From: a virus
IMG/VR virus record: IMGVR_UViG_3300030104_003383
Location: 1 to 31,277 of that record
Length of the DNA: 31,277 bases
Direction: 5' to 3' (one strand)
Position 1 is the stretch's first letter. The number at the start of each line of letters is the position of its first letter. Below the pieces are notes generated by a model that did no database searches, had not been told where the DNA came from, and saw nothing but the letters and a program-made list of their open reading frames with translations. Both the position numbers and the translations under genes were made by a program. Shown piece by piece: positions 1-8,013 of this stretch.

Positions 1-662
1 TTTTGATATAATGCTTTTTTAGCTTCTTTTTGATTGTTGTATGTACTTGAATCAGTATTATTTAACAATTGAACAGGGACGTTGTAAATATTACAAAGGT
101 CTTTTATACTTGCGTTATATTGTTCTATTAAAGATAAATCACTGGCATTTAATCCGAAATTAATCCATGATAATTTTTTCGGCGTAATAACAACATCACC
201 CGCATTTTTAGAGCCTTGGTATTGTTGTTTAAATTTATCTTTTAATTGTCTTGCTTGTACTTCGTTTAAATCACCCTCGTCTGACATTAACACGCCCCTT
301 GCGGTTTGATTTTGTAAATATTTAAGACCAGTTGTTAATGCCTCGTTATTTGCGTCCATTGTTCTAAGTCCCGCTTTAAGTGGAGACATTCCATATAAAT
401 GAGAACCCGTTCCATCGTAATAAGGATTAAAGTCTTTTATGTGAAGTATTTGTTCAGCTGGTATTTTAAAATTCCCGTTGTATTCAAGTGAATATTCCCG
501 AACTGGGTCCATTATACCGTCCGACTCTATTTGCATAACTTGAGACGGTAAAACGTAAAGTTCTTTATATTTATTTTGATTAACGCCAGTGTCAGGCCCA
601 AGTCCATAAATATAACGATTACCAGTTAAAAGCCCAAATGCAAGTATTTCACTTATAAAAGT
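1..662. repeat. Left terminal overlap, allele A
   Basis: This segment aligns without any gap to 30616-31277 at a constant offset of 30,615, with about 55 mismatches by hand count (roughly 92% identity). Bases 1-77 and 586-662 are identical; all differences lie between 78 and 585. Most are silent: I count about 8 amino-acid changes in 220 codons. This is an allelic overlap of a circular assembly rather than a biological terminal repeat. Confidence 0.9.
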
Positions 663-1058
663 ATTAAATGATTGAGCGGGGTTTGGTCTATCTAATAACT
701 GGTGTAATTCTGTATTTTCTAATTCAATTAAAGATTTCTTTTGTAATATTTTAGCGTTGTGTAAAGACGTAGTATTAAAGTCGCCATTAGTTAAAGACTT
801 ATATCTTTTTAAATCATTTGCGTTTTGTATCTCATAAACCTGAAAAGGAATTGTTGTTGCTGATTTTGTTATTAAATTAACAATTGAATAAATGGTTGAA
901 TTATATCTATACCCTTTATTAATATAACTGTCGTCATTCTCTGAGGAATTAACAACTGAATTACCTAAGTAGTTATATATTGCTTTGTTAAAATCAATAT
1001 TTGTTTTTTGATTGTTTTTAAAAACTAATTTTCTGAATCGGTCTAAAAGTGATGCCAT
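1..1058 (-). CDS. Portal protein, N-terminal part (cut by window edge)
   Basis: This is the first 352 codons of an HK97-family portal, the dodecameric ring at the capsid vertex through which DNA is packaged and to which the tail attaches. The protein begins MASLLDRFRKL and carries typical portal stretches such as YNSTIYSIVNLI, LLDRPNP, LLTGNRYIYG, YGMSPL and LNNTDSSTYNNQKEA. The start at 1058 lies 35 nt after the terL stop. The gene runs off the left edge, and bases 1-662 reappear with about 55 differences at 30616-31277. Joining base 1 to base 30615 keeps the frame and gives a 742-residue protein. I therefore read this as the 5' part of the gene whose 3' part is at the right end, not as a truncated duplicate. 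Confidence 0.93.
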   Translation of the reverse strand, partial: MASLLDRFRKLVFKNNQKTNIDFNKAIYNYLGNSVVNSSENDDSYINKGYRYNSTIYSIVNLITKSATTIPFQVYEIQNANDLKRYKSLTNGDFNTTSLHNAKILQKKSLIELENTELHQLLDRPNPAQSFNTFISEILAFGLLTGNRYIYGLGPDTGVNQNKYKELYVLPSQVMQIESDGIMDPVREYSLEYNGNFKIPAEQILHIKDFNPYYDGTGSHLYGMSPLKAGLRTMDANNEALTTGLKYLQNQTARGVLMSDEGDLNEVQARQLKDKFKQQYQGSKNAGDVVITPKKLSWINFGLNASDLSLIEQYNASIKDLCNIYNVPVQLLNNTDSSTYNNQKEAKKALYQ

Positions 1059-1081
1059 TTACTTATAAGAATTTTATTATA

Positions 1082-1089
1082 CAAAAGTA
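1082..1089 (-). promoter_or_regulatory. Candidate -7 box before portal gene
   Basis: The minus strand reads TACTTTTG, a perfect match to the Bacteroidota TAnnTTTG element, in the 35-nt gap between terL and portal. It is 23 nt from the portal ATG. I see no convincing -33 TTG at the usual distance. Sequence match only. Confidence 0.4.
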
Positions 1090-1093
1090 AGAA

Positions 1094-2293
1094 TTAAATT
1101 ACAAAGAAATCATTTCGTTTAGAATAGACACTATAAACGATATATCTTAATGCGTCTTGTAAGTGATTCATGCGATCCATAGGCTTATTTATAATAGTCC
1201 CATCCTTTAATTCATGCCAATAATAAGAATGATATTCGTCAATAAAATTTTTTGATTCATTAGATAAATAAACGTCAAATTCTTTTATTAAACTTATTCC
1301 AGCATTGATTGACCCTTGTCCTTTAATAGCACCTTTTGCATATATATTTAATCGTTTTAATTCTTCAATACTTTTTGGCTCAGCTGAATCGCAGTAAACT
1401 AAAGTGTCTTGATAACCTTTATTAATTAAAAAATTTGCTGTATCTTGATTAGTCATTCCCTTTTTATAACATATTTCATGAACGTATAATTTATCGCCTA
1501 CCTTTCGAACTTCACAAATTGCTAAGGGGTCGTTTGAAAATCCAAAGTCAAGTCCCAAATAAACATAATCAGCGTCAGGAAAATCTTTATAATTAATAAA
1601 CTTCCAATTATTATATATTTGCCGTCTTGACAAAACAGCCCTTTGACCCTGACCATACACACGCCAATAATCAACGTCCCTCTCTCTCATGCGTTCAATT
1701 TCTTTTACTAACTCAGGGCTTAAATGTTTATTATCTTTATAAGTTGTAATAAACAAATCACAGTCATTGCGTGGAATAACTTCGTCATATATCCAATGAA
1801 CGGGGTCACTTGGATTAAATGTCATAATTATAAAATCCGTTGTTCTCATATTTATTTGACGAAAATCCTCAAGTAATAATTCGTTTGTTTCCTCAAGTAA
1901 AGCAATATTTCTTTTACGTCCTCTTATTTTTTGTGGCTCATCAACTGACAGCATCTCAACTAAATGTTCAACCTCATTTTCCCCGTCATAATATTTAAAT
2001 GTATTTTCAGCTTTGTTATGAACTCCGTTCCAATAAATGCCTGTCTCTTGTAGTATATGAATAAAGTCTCTTTGAACTGACCCTTTTAGTGCTGGAAGTG
2101 TTTTTCTTATTATTGATATGACTAAGGGCTTTGTTGAATCAGTAAGTAAAAAAGCTATATATTGACAACACGCCCAAGTTTTTCCTGAGCGAGTCCCGCC
2201 TTGCATCAGTATGAATCGAGCCTTTGACTCATGTATTTGGTAAAACTGTTTATTTAAATATTGCGTTACTTCTTGTCTTCCGCTGGTTTCCAT
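1094..2293 (-). CDS. terL: Terminase large subunit
   Basis: This is the ATP-driven DNA packaging motor with a C-terminal headful/cos nuclease, 399 residues. The Walker A motif GGTRSGKT is at residues 32-39. A Walker B-like segment ending in LLEETNE is near residue 135, followed by a coupling-type segment (IIMTFNPSDP). The RNase H-like nuclease has its first acidic residue in YLGLDFGFSNDP, a second in CDSAEPKSIEEL, and a last one in MNHLQDALRY. It belongs to the Terminase_3/Terminase_6 type of pac and cos siphophages. The start overlaps the end of terS by 28 nt, as is common for this pair, and the portal gene follows. Confidence 0.95.
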   Translation of the reverse strand: METSGRQEVTQYLNKQFYQIHESKARFILMQGGTRSGKTWACCQYIAFLLTDSTKPLVISIIRKTLPALKGSVQRDFIHILQETGIYWNGVHNKAENTFKYYDGENEVEHLVEMLSVDEPQKIRGRKRNIALLEETNELLLEDFRQINMRTTDFIIMTFNPSDPVHWIYDEVIPRNDCDLFITTYKDNKHLSPELVKEIERMRERDVDYWRVYGQGQRAVLSRRQIYNNWKFINYKDFPDADYVYLGLDFGFSNDPLAICEVRKVGDKLYVHEICYKKGMTNQDTANFLINKGYQDTLVYCDSAEPKSIEELKRLNIYAKGAIKGQGSINAGISLIKEFDVYLSNESKNFIDEYHSYYWHELKDGTIINKPMDRMNHLQDALRYIVYSVYSKRNDFFVI

Positions 2294-2637
2294 TTGATTA
2301 GAGTTGATTTAATACCCCCTTGATGTTGTATTTCTTGTCTTTCAACATAACCTCGTGGCTTTGCCTTTGTTTTTAATGCAAATATAATTGACGTAGTATC
2401 GCCATTATTTATTTTTTCAACTAATTTACTCTCCAAAAAATCCATAAACCTCTCCTGAGGTTCCAGTGATTCAATATGTTTTTTAAATTCTTTATCTTTT
2501 TTTAACCAGTCATAATAAGTTGACCTATCAATCCCTATCGCATTGCAAGTTTGAGATACGTTTCCAAATGTTTTAATGTAAGCATCTGAAAAAGCCTTTT
2601 TTCGAAATTTTATGTTGGATTTTGTTGATTTTTCCAT
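2266..2637 (-). CDS. terS: Terminase small subunit
   Basis: This 123-residue protein would recognise the packaging site on phage DNA and hand it to TerL. It has a helix-turn-helix (QTCNAIGIDRSTYYDWLKKD, about residues 29-48) and a basic N-terminus. The central helical part and the C-terminal tail after SIIFALKTKAKPRGYVERQE are typical of phage small terminases. It is the first gene after the terminator at 2651-2682 and would be the first gene of the packaging/head unit. Its ATG lies only 4 nt after a TAnnTTTG box. The call rests on HTH, size and position directly before terL. Confidence 0.88.
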   Translation of the reverse strand: MEKSTKSNIKFRKKAFSDAYIKTFGNVSQTCNAIGIDRSTYYDWLKKDKEFKKHIESLEPQERFMDFLESKLVEKINNGDTTSIIFALKTKAKPRGYVERQEIQHQGGIKSTLIKWKPAEDKK

Positions 2638-2641
2638 AATA

Positions 2642-2649
2642 CAAAATTA
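2642..2649 (-). promoter_or_regulatory. Candidate -7 box abutting terS start
   Basis: The minus strand reads TAATTTTG, then TATT, then the terS ATG. A TTG lies 21 nt upstream of the box, near the expected -33 spacing, inside the loop of the preceding terminator. If the Bacteroidota convention holds, transcription would begin at or within a base or two of the start codon. Confidence 0.5.
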
Positions 2650-2650
2650 A

Positions 2651-2682
2651 TAAAAAAACATAGAGCCAATCAACTATGTTTT
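2651..2682 (-). terminator. Intrinsic terminator after early operon
   Basis: A 9-bp perfect stem (2655-2663 with 2674-2682) with a 10-nt loop is followed on the minus strand by a run of T. It lies 12 nt after the methyltransferase stop and just before terS, so it separates early from packaging transcription. The stem also reads on the plus strand but without a good T run. Confidence 0.75.
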
Positions 2683-2693
2683 ATACGAGGTTT

Positions 2694-3869
2694 TTAAAGA
2701 ACGTTTTGGCTTTTATATATTTTACCGTTGATTTTTATTTTTAAAGTATTATCTAATTTATACATTCTATCGATTATTACTTGACAGTATTTAGGGTCAA
2801 GTTCCATTCCATAACATTTTCTTTTTAGTTGGTGTGCTGCCACCATTGTTGAACCGCTACCAAGAAATCCATCAAAACACATTTTAAACTTAAAATCATT
2901 AAAAATCTCTCCAAATAACCCAACGGGTTTTTGAGTAGGATGCATCCTTGTTTTTCCTTCAAGGTTTTTATCTCCTTGTCTTATCATTCCATTCCATTGC
3001 CATTTATAAAGTTTTGCTGCTTTATCAAATGAAGTCCACGCCATTTCAACATCGGCAAAATTACCCGTATTTTGTTTATCCCATATAATCCAACACATTG
3101 AAGCGTTTAAAAAATCAGTAAAATAATTACCACCCCAAATAATAAAATTTTCCATCCCGAATGATACACAAGTATTATAAAAATCTCTTGCTGTATCAGT
3201 TGTATCATCTCCAATTATTTCTGAATATGTTTTTGATTTTACTATTTTTCCTCCTCCAATAGTTCCAAATGATTTATCCCCGCCAACTTTTTTGCCTTGA
3301 ACCACACTAATACCATAAGGAGGGTCTGTAAAAACAATATCTGCCTTTTCTCCATTCATTAGCTTTGCCAATTGTTCACTGTCTGTACTATCTCCACATA
3401 ATAAACGATGTTCACCTATTTCAATTAAATCGCCAAGCACAACGTCAACCTTTAAATTGTCTGGTTCTGTATATTCATCTTCTTCGGCTTCGGGTTCTAA
3501 CTGTGGAAAATCAGGCAAATCCAAACCCCAATCATTAAGTTTTTTTATATCCCAATCATTCGCCACAATGTCCCAATCCCATTCGCCATATCCGATATTA
3601 TCTTTTATTATAAACTCTTTTTTTTGTTCTTCTGACCAGTCAATTATCTGATTTACAGGCACTTCGAAAACTCCAGCTGCTTGTAATGCTTTAAGTCTCA
3701 TATTACCGCCCAAAACCATAAAATTTTCATCAATAACAAGTGGTCTTGTTTCTAACATTTTAGGAAAATCTTTAATTGATTTAACTAATTTTTTAAATTT
3801 TTTGTCAGAAATAAATCGGGGATTGTCTTTGTTTGGTTTAATTAATTTAATATTAATTTTTTTTACCAT
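2694..3869 (-). CDS. ParB-like domain fused to DNA methyltransferase
   Basis: This 391-residue protein has a ParB/Srx-like N-terminal domain (residues 1-110, GGNMR box at 54-58) joined by an acidic linker (125-138) to an S-adenosylmethionine-dependent DNA methylase. The catalytic DPPY is at 182-185 and precedes the FLGSGS SAM-binding motif (335-340). This is the beta order of N6-adenine/N4-cytosine enzymes, the family annotated as DNA modification methylase. It probably protects phage DNA from host restriction; the target base cannot be read here. An upstream ATG at 3914 would add 15 residues (MAFQLFGIK...) but overlaps the gene at 3880-4044. The start at 3869, after an A-rich leader, is preferred. 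Last gene of the early operon. Confidence 0.88.
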   Translation of the reverse strand: MVKKINIKLIKPNKDNPRFISDKKFKKLVKSIKDFPKMLETRPLVIDENFMVLGGNMRLKALQAAGVFEVPVNQIIDWSEEQKKEFIIKDNIGYGEWDWDIVANDWDIKKLNDWGLDLPDFPQLEPEAEEDEYTEPDNLKVDVVLGDLIEIGEHRLLCGDSTDSEQLAKLMNGEKADIVFTDPPYGISVVQGKKVGGDKSFGTIGGGKIVKSKTYSEIIGDDTTDTARDFYNTCVSFGMENFIIWGGNYFTDFLNASMCWIIWDKQNTGNFADVEMAWTSFDKAAKLYKWQWNGMIRQGDKNLEGKTRMHPTQKPVGLFGEIFNDFKFKMCFDGFLGSGSTMVAAHQLKRKCYGMELDPKYCQVIIDRMYKLDNTLKIKINGKIYKSQNVL

Positions 3870-3879
3870 GCTTTTTGTT

Positions 3880-4044
3880 TTAAATATCTTTATACCAAAT
3901 AATTGAAACGCCAAACAGTGTCAAAAATATTTGTATCATGTGAGTTGTTTCAATACTATTATCATAATTGTCGTCCATTGCAGAGTCCCAGTAGTTTACT
4001 CCTAAAGCAAAACCATAAACAGGAAAAAAACGAATTTCAAACAT
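3880..4044 (-). CDS. Small hypothetical protein, possible membrane segment
   Basis: This 54-residue ORF begins MFEIRFFPVYGFALGVNYWD and ends with a hydrophobic stretch (MIQIFLTLFGVSIIWY) followed by KDI. It overlaps the stop of the gene before it by 8 nt and stops 10 nt before the methyltransferase start, so it fills the gap exactly, as expected in a tightly packed operon. The C-terminal half could be a single transmembrane helix. No function is assigned. Confidence 0.65.
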   Translation of the reverse strand: MFEIRFFPVYGFALGVNYWDSAMDDNYDNSIETTHMIQIFLTLFGVSIIWYKDI

Positions 4045-4255
4045 TTGAAAATTTATTGTAAAGGTATAAAATAAAATTGTCTAAACGATTGTCAATTTCA
4101 TTTCGATTATATTCTTTGCCATTGGTATAACATATATTTTTTATTTCATAGAATATTATATATATATTTTCTTGAATTAATTTACTATAAACTTTTATAT
4201 GATTTTTGGATAGCCATGATTCAGCTATATACTGCTCTTTTGTTTTTAATGTCAT
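4037..4255 (-). CDS. Hypothetical protein
   Basis: This is a 72-residue, lysine- and tyrosine-rich, probably all-helical protein (MTLKTKEQYIAESWLSKNH...). It sits between the primase-helicase and the small gene at 3880-4044 in the early operon, all on one strand and closely spaced. I do not recognise the family. Early-operon position suggests a DNA-metabolism accessory or host-directed role, but nothing in the sequence shows which. Confidence 0.6.
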   Translation of the reverse strand: MTLKTKEQYIAESWLSKNHIKVYSKLIQENIYIIFYEIKNICYTNGKEYNRNEIDNRLDNFILYLYNKFSNV

Positions 4256-4300
4256 ACATAACCAGAGATTGTTTAGTTGTGTGAATTTAGTAATTATTTT

Positions 4301-5998
4301 TTAAAATGGAATTTGGTCTTTTATTACTTCAAATCTTTGTTTTTCTTTGTTAAGCCATTTATAACAACCACCATTTTTAAAATCTGGAGCGATCATAAAA
4401 TCGCCTTGTTTACCATTTTCTTTACGTTTAACTTTTTGAACATATACTGAAACAGTATCCGAACCAAACTCACAAGGCTGACCAATATTTCTATAAACAG
4501 TTAAACAATTATACGCCTTATTAAAAAAGTCGCTTGACCCTGAAATATCATAAGGAGTTGGAATCCTATATTTTCCATTATCAATATCCATTTTGCGAGG
4601 GTGTGCAACTAAAAACAAATGAGTATTAGTTTGCTGACAAAATTGCGTAATTTCAGACAAGATTTTCCCGACATAAGAATGGTCTCTTTGTGCTGAATGA
4701 TCCAACATATTATAAGGATCAATCACAACAATATTAATCCCTTTTTGAAATACTAAGTCTTTAAATTGTTGTAATATATTTTTTAATGTTAAATTTTTTA
4801 AGTCTATTTTAACAAAATAAAAATGATCCTCAATAAATGCCTTTGAATTATTTAATATTTCAGTATTACAATTTTTTTCATTTAATTTATTTGCAATTCT
4901 TTTTATATGTCCCTCATATGGAAATGACTCAGGGGCAAACATTCCAATTCTAAAGTCATGCTTTAAGGCTAAATTGCAACATATTTGATCAACAACGTCT
5001 GATTTTCCTGAATTTGGTATTCCTGTAATTACAGACCATTCTCCCAAACAAACATTAAAAAACTCATTTGAGTCGCCAAGTGATATATTATAATTTTTAA
5101 TTCCATGTTCATTATAATTTAAAACGTTTTGCCAAATGTCATGAATATTTAAAATTCCTTCAAGTGGAAAGTCTTTAGCTTTTTTTAAAATGTTTCTAAG
5201 GGTTTCACTACCTTTTTTAATTAAAACCTCGTTAGCGTCTTTATATTCGCCAAATTCTACATATTTACATTTATAATGTCCAAACCGTCTTGCGAGTTCA
5301 TTTCTTAATAATAAACCCGCCTCATCGTTATCAGTACAAAGAATAATTTTTGTTTTATTTTCAAAGTAAGTAAAACAGTTATCTAAATAGTCAAGTCTTT
5401 GATTTCCTTTAGATGCACCATTTGGAACAGAACAAACAGAATATATTCCTGACTCATGTAAACTTAAAGCATCCATTTCACCTTCAACAATATAAATTTC
5501 ATCCATTTCTTTAATGTTATCTAAGCCGTAAAATATTAATTCAGCATTAGAAACCATTTTAAAATTCTTTTCACCGTCTCGATATTTTATATTAATTAAT
5601 TTATTTTCTTTAAAATATTTAAAATTAATTGCCTTTCGTTTTTTATCTACTTGAGGAAAATATTCGACAGATTCTCCAATTTTCCAATTGTTAAGAGTTG
5701 CCTCTGTAATACCTCTTTTATTAAACCATGATATAGTTCTATCCGATAACTCTGACTTTTGTTCAACTGGTAAATAATAAGTTTTTTTTTGTTTTAATTT
5801 AACATTGCCCGACCAACCGCAATTATGACAATTATATAAACCTTTGTCAATATTTACACTAAGGGGGTTGTCATGTTTATTTTTTCTTTGATCCTTACAT
5901 TTTGGACATTTTGTTTTTTCGTTTCCTGATTTTCTCTTAAGTTCAATACCAATGGCAAAAAAGTCATTAATATTTATAGTCTCTAATTGTTTAAGCAT
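4301..5998 (-). CDS. Primase-helicase (T7 gp4 type)
   Basis: This 565-residue protein combines primer synthesis and fork unwinding. A CHC-type zinc ribbon has Cys31, Cys34, Cys57 and Cys60 (CHNCGW). A TOPRIM fold follows, with VEGEMDA at 171-177 and the acidic DND at 223-225. The C-terminal part is a DnaB-like RecA fold with Walker A GIPNSGKS (325-332), Walker B in INIVVIDPYN (near 425) and an FLVAHPRK segment. Length and order match phage-type bifunctional primase-helicases. The frame is open upstream to an ATG at 6061, but that would overlap the previous gene. The ATG at 5998 (MLKQLETININDFF) follows an A-rich leader 11 nt after that gene and gives a normal N-terminus. Confidence 0.93.
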   Translation of the reverse strand: MLKQLETININDFFAIGIELKRKSGNEKTKCPKCKDQRKNKHDNPLSVNIDKGLYNCHNCGWSGNVKLKQKKTYYLPVEQKSELSDRTISWFNKRGITEATLNNWKIGESVEYFPQVDKKRKAINFKYFKENKLINIKYRDGEKNFKMVSNAELIFYGLDNIKEMDEIYIVEGEMDALSLHESGIYSVCSVPNGASKGNQRLDYLDNCFTYFENKTKIILCTDNDEAGLLLRNELARRFGHYKCKYVEFGEYKDANEVLIKKGSETLRNILKKAKDFPLEGILNIHDIWQNVLNYNEHGIKNYNISLGDSNEFFNVCLGEWSVITGIPNSGKSDVVDQICCNLALKHDFRIGMFAPESFPYEGHIKRIANKLNEKNCNTEILNNSKAFIEDHFYFVKIDLKNLTLKNILQQFKDLVFQKGINIVVIDPYNMLDHSAQRDHSYVGKILSEITQFCQQTNTHLFLVAHPRKMDIDNGKYRIPTPYDISGSSDFFNKAYNCLTVYRNIGQPCEFGSDTVSVYVQKVKRKENGKQGDFMIAPDFKNGGCYKWLNKEKQRFEVIKDQIPF

Positions 5999-6008
5999 TT
6001 TTGTTTTT

Positions 6009-6329
6009 TTAAAAATTATGTTTGTAATTAAACCTTTCGGTTTGTAATTTATAGTATTCAAAAGCCCTCATTCCTGTAATATGCGAATCGGTTGGGACAA
6101 AATACTTCCACCCTTTTGATATTCCTAAATTTATATAATAAAAGAAAAAACAAGCTAATTTATTTGAATCTTTTTCAAAAATTACAGTTGCGGTATGGTC
6201 AGAAGTTGGAATGACTTCTTTTATTTTAAATGTTTCATTTTGATAATTACCTTCCCTATCAGTTTTTGAATATCTATTTTTAACAGTATTAACAAATTCT
6301 TTTAATTCTTTTGCAACTTGTTTGTTCAT
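6009..6329 (-). CDS. Hypothetical protein
   Basis: This is a 106-residue soluble protein with a basic N-terminal helix (MNKQVAKELKEFVNTVKNRY), then an alternating beta-type segment (TATVIFEKDSNKLACFFFYYIN) and a C-terminal helix rich in Tyr and Phe. It overlaps the previous gene by 4 nt (ATGA), which suggests coupled translation, and lies between the winged-helix protein and the primase-helicase. I do not recognise the family. A role in replication is inferred only from position. Confidence 0.65.
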   Translation of the reverse strand: MNKQVAKELKEFVNTVKNRYSKTDREGNYQNETFKIKEVIPTSDHTATVIFEKDSNKLACFFFYYINLGISKGWKYFVPTDSHITGMRAFEYYKLQTERFNYKHNF

Positions 6330-7027
6330 AATTTTAATTGTTTTAAATCTTTAGCGAATCTATACTCAAATGACTGTATATATTTTACACCGTCTTTGTT
6401 TTTTTGTCTAAGTTTTGTGATTGATAAAAAGTTTTGTGACCAAAAATTATCGTTTCTAACTTTTGAACATATAAGATATATTTGTCTTGGATTGTAACCG
6501 TCTAATCTTTGTAATTTATCTAACTCAGATAACCATTTTAATTTTTCAGTTTTTGTTTTTGGCTGTGTTTGTTTTGGAAATAATTTAACAATATGATTAT
6601 ATGAATCTAAAATTAAAGGCGGAAAATCTTTCTCAGATTTTACGTTTTTCGATGTTAGACTATTATTATTTGTATTATTATTTATAGTACTATATATATT
6701 ATCCTCGACAATTTTGTCATGGGGTGGTGATAATTTATTCAGTGCCGTAGGGACAATTTTAATCATTCGTTTTTCAACTTCCTTACTATCTTTTTTATAA
6801 ATTAATTTGCAATTTATATGTTTGTTATTTTCTAACTGTGAAATCCAACGAGTAATTGTTCTTTTATCTACTTTATAAAGCTGTGAAAAATAAGCATTGG
6901 AAGCCCAACAAAAACCTTTTTCATTACATAAGGCGGTAATTTCGCCATATAATAATTTGGCATTTGGGGTCAGATTATCATTATACCTGACATTTGCTGG
7001 TATTATAGCATAATAGCTTTTATTCAT
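6326..7027 (-). CDS. Winged-helix replication protein (O/DnaD-like)
   Basis: This 233-residue protein starts MNKSYYAIIPANVRYNDNLT. Its N-terminal domain (residues 1-110) is a winged helix of the HTH_36/replication-initiator type: TPNAKLLYGEITALCNEKGFC, then the recognition-helix part VDKRTITRWISQLENN. A low-complexity Asn/Thr linker (about 110-130) leads to a C-terminal helical domain. The C-terminal stretch NFWSQNFLSITKLRQKNKDGVKYI is typical of phage replication organisers that load the helicase. It lies directly upstream of the primase-helicase pair. DNA-binding is well supported; the origin-binding role is inferred from context. Confidence 0.75.
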   Translation of the reverse strand: MNKSYYAIIPANVRYNDNLTPNAKLLYGEITALCNEKGFCWASNAYFSQLYKVDKRTITRWISQLENNKHINCKLIYKKDSKEVEKRMIKIVPTALNKLSPPHDKIVEDNIYSTINNNTNNNSLTSKNVKSEKDFPPLILDSYNHIVKLFPKQTQPKTKTEKLKWLSELDKLQRLDGYNPRQIYLICSKVRNDNFWSQNFLSITKLRQKNKDGVKYIQSFEYRFAKDLKQLKL

Positions 7028-7044
7028 TGTTTACTTATATTCTT

Positions 7045-7293
7045 TTATTGCTCTTCTAAAAGTCCTTTTATTTTATCACAAAAATGTCTTAAATCGTTAA
7101 AAACTCTAATAAATTGATCCATTGTAATTTCATCATCTCCAAAATATTCAACTAATACCTCAAGCAATAAATCAAATTCAGCCCTTGTCATTGCTCCAAT
7201 ATATTGGTAATTATGGTGATTCTCAAAAGTCGTGTTTGTCGTCCATCTTATTCGCTGACGACCGTCATTCCAATAAACATTTCTATAATTCAT
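7045..7293 (-). CDS. Hypothetical protein
   Basis: This is an 82-residue protein (MNYRNVYWNDGRQRIRWTTN...) with an aromatic, basic N-terminus and an acidic helical C-terminal half (LVEYFGDDEITMDQFIRVF). It overlaps the VRR-NUC gene by 11 nt. The family is not recognised. It sits among replication and recombination genes. Confidence 0.6.
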   Translation of the reverse strand: MNYRNVYWNDGRQRIRWTTNTTFENHHNYQYIGAMTRAEFDLLLEVLVEYFGDDEITMDQFIRVFNDLRHFCDKIKGLLEEQ

Positions 7294-7666
7294 TTTCTAT
7301 ATTATTAAAATAATTATTTATAATTTTTATTGTTTTCTCAAGATCATTTGACCATAAAGCGTCCCAGTTTGCCTTTTTAAGACTCTCTAAGCAACTTTGT
7401 TGACTTTCTGTGGGTTTGTTATACCCGACCTTTAATTCGATCGCTAAACCGCAGTATTTTTTATTTTGTGCAAATATTAATAAATCGGGAACTCCTGAAA
7501 TACCACCTAAATATTTAAATTTATAACGTTCAAATGGCGATCTTTTACCTTCATTTGGGACATGAATTGCAAAAACGTTAGGATAATTTAATTTTAAATA
7601 ATTCATTACACTACTTTGCAAAATATCTTCTTTGCCTAAATATTTTTGATAAGGATTTTTTTTCAT
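7283..7666 (-). CDS. VRR-NUC nuclease
   Basis: This 127-residue protein has the VRR-NUC fold of the PD-(D/E)XK superfamily: an N-terminal helix with Glu (GKEDILQSSVMNYL), then IHVPNEGKR, then GISGVPDLLIF supplying the Asp and IELKVG supplying the E-x-K pair, then the conserved PTESQQ helix. Phage VRR-NUC proteins act as structure-specific nucleases, for example on branched intermediates during replication and packaging. The ATG at 7666 (MKKNPYQ) is preferred to one six codons upstream, but either way the start lies inside the end of the DnaA-like gene. Confidence 0.82.
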   Translation of the reverse strand: MKKNPYQKYLGKEDILQSSVMNYLKLNYPNVFAIHVPNEGKRSPFERYKFKYLGGISGVPDLLIFAQNKKYCGLAIELKVGYNKPTESQQSCLESLKKANWDALWSNDLEKTIKIINNYFNNIENEL

Positions 7667-8003
7667 TAGAACTTTTATTGTCAATAGCTATGTTGTAAAA
7701 TTCAGCTGGTTGACTGTTTTGTTCTATAAAATTATTATAAATTATTTGAATTGACTGTAATTTGTCAATATTAAATTTTGGAAAACTGATCCAAGAGTCA
7801 TAAATTTTTTCATTATAATGACATATTGAACTGTGATCTCTATTAATTAAATTTCCAATTTCGCTTAATGTATAATTAGAATTTTGCCTAACTATAATTG
7901 AATATACAACTCTCGCCTCAACAAATTTTGGCCTCCTGTTTTTAACAGAAATATCTTGAATATTATAATAATTTTCAACTAATTTTTTTATTTGTTTTAG
8001 CAT
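7611..8003 (-). CDS. DnaA domain IV-like DNA-binding protein
   Basis: This 130-residue protein matches the C-terminal DNA-binding domain of the bacterial initiator DnaA: a helical segment (RRPKFVEARVVYSIIVRQ), then the HTH ending in INRDHSSICHY, which parallels the DnaA signature RDHSTVxHA. The AAA+ ATPase domain is absent, so it may bind DnaA-box-like DNA without remodelling it. The frame is open to an ATG at 8141, but that part overlaps the exonuclease gene. The ATG at 8003 (MLKQIKKLVENYYN) begins 8 nt after the exonuclease stop. It probably serves as origin-binding protein or as a competitor of host DnaA. Confidence 0.78.
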   Translation of the reverse strand: MLKQIKKLVENYYNIQDISVKNRRPKFVEARVVYSIIVRQNSNYTLSEIGNLINRDHSSICHYNEKIYDSWISFPKFNIDKLQSIQIIYNNFIEQNSQPAEFYNIAIDNKSSNEKKSLSKIFRQRRYFAK

Positions 8004-8013
8004 CGTTAATATT

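Noticed and set aside
1-662. Direct terminal repeat of a linear phage genome
   Set aside because: A physical terminal repeat would be identical. These copies differ at about 55 positions with exactly 77 identical bases at both flanks, which fits an assembly bubble in a circular genome.
1-1058. A truncated second portal gene (duplication)
   Set aside because: Joining base 1 to 30615 gives one in-frame gene in the expected place between terL and the Mu F-like gene, so no duplicate is needed.
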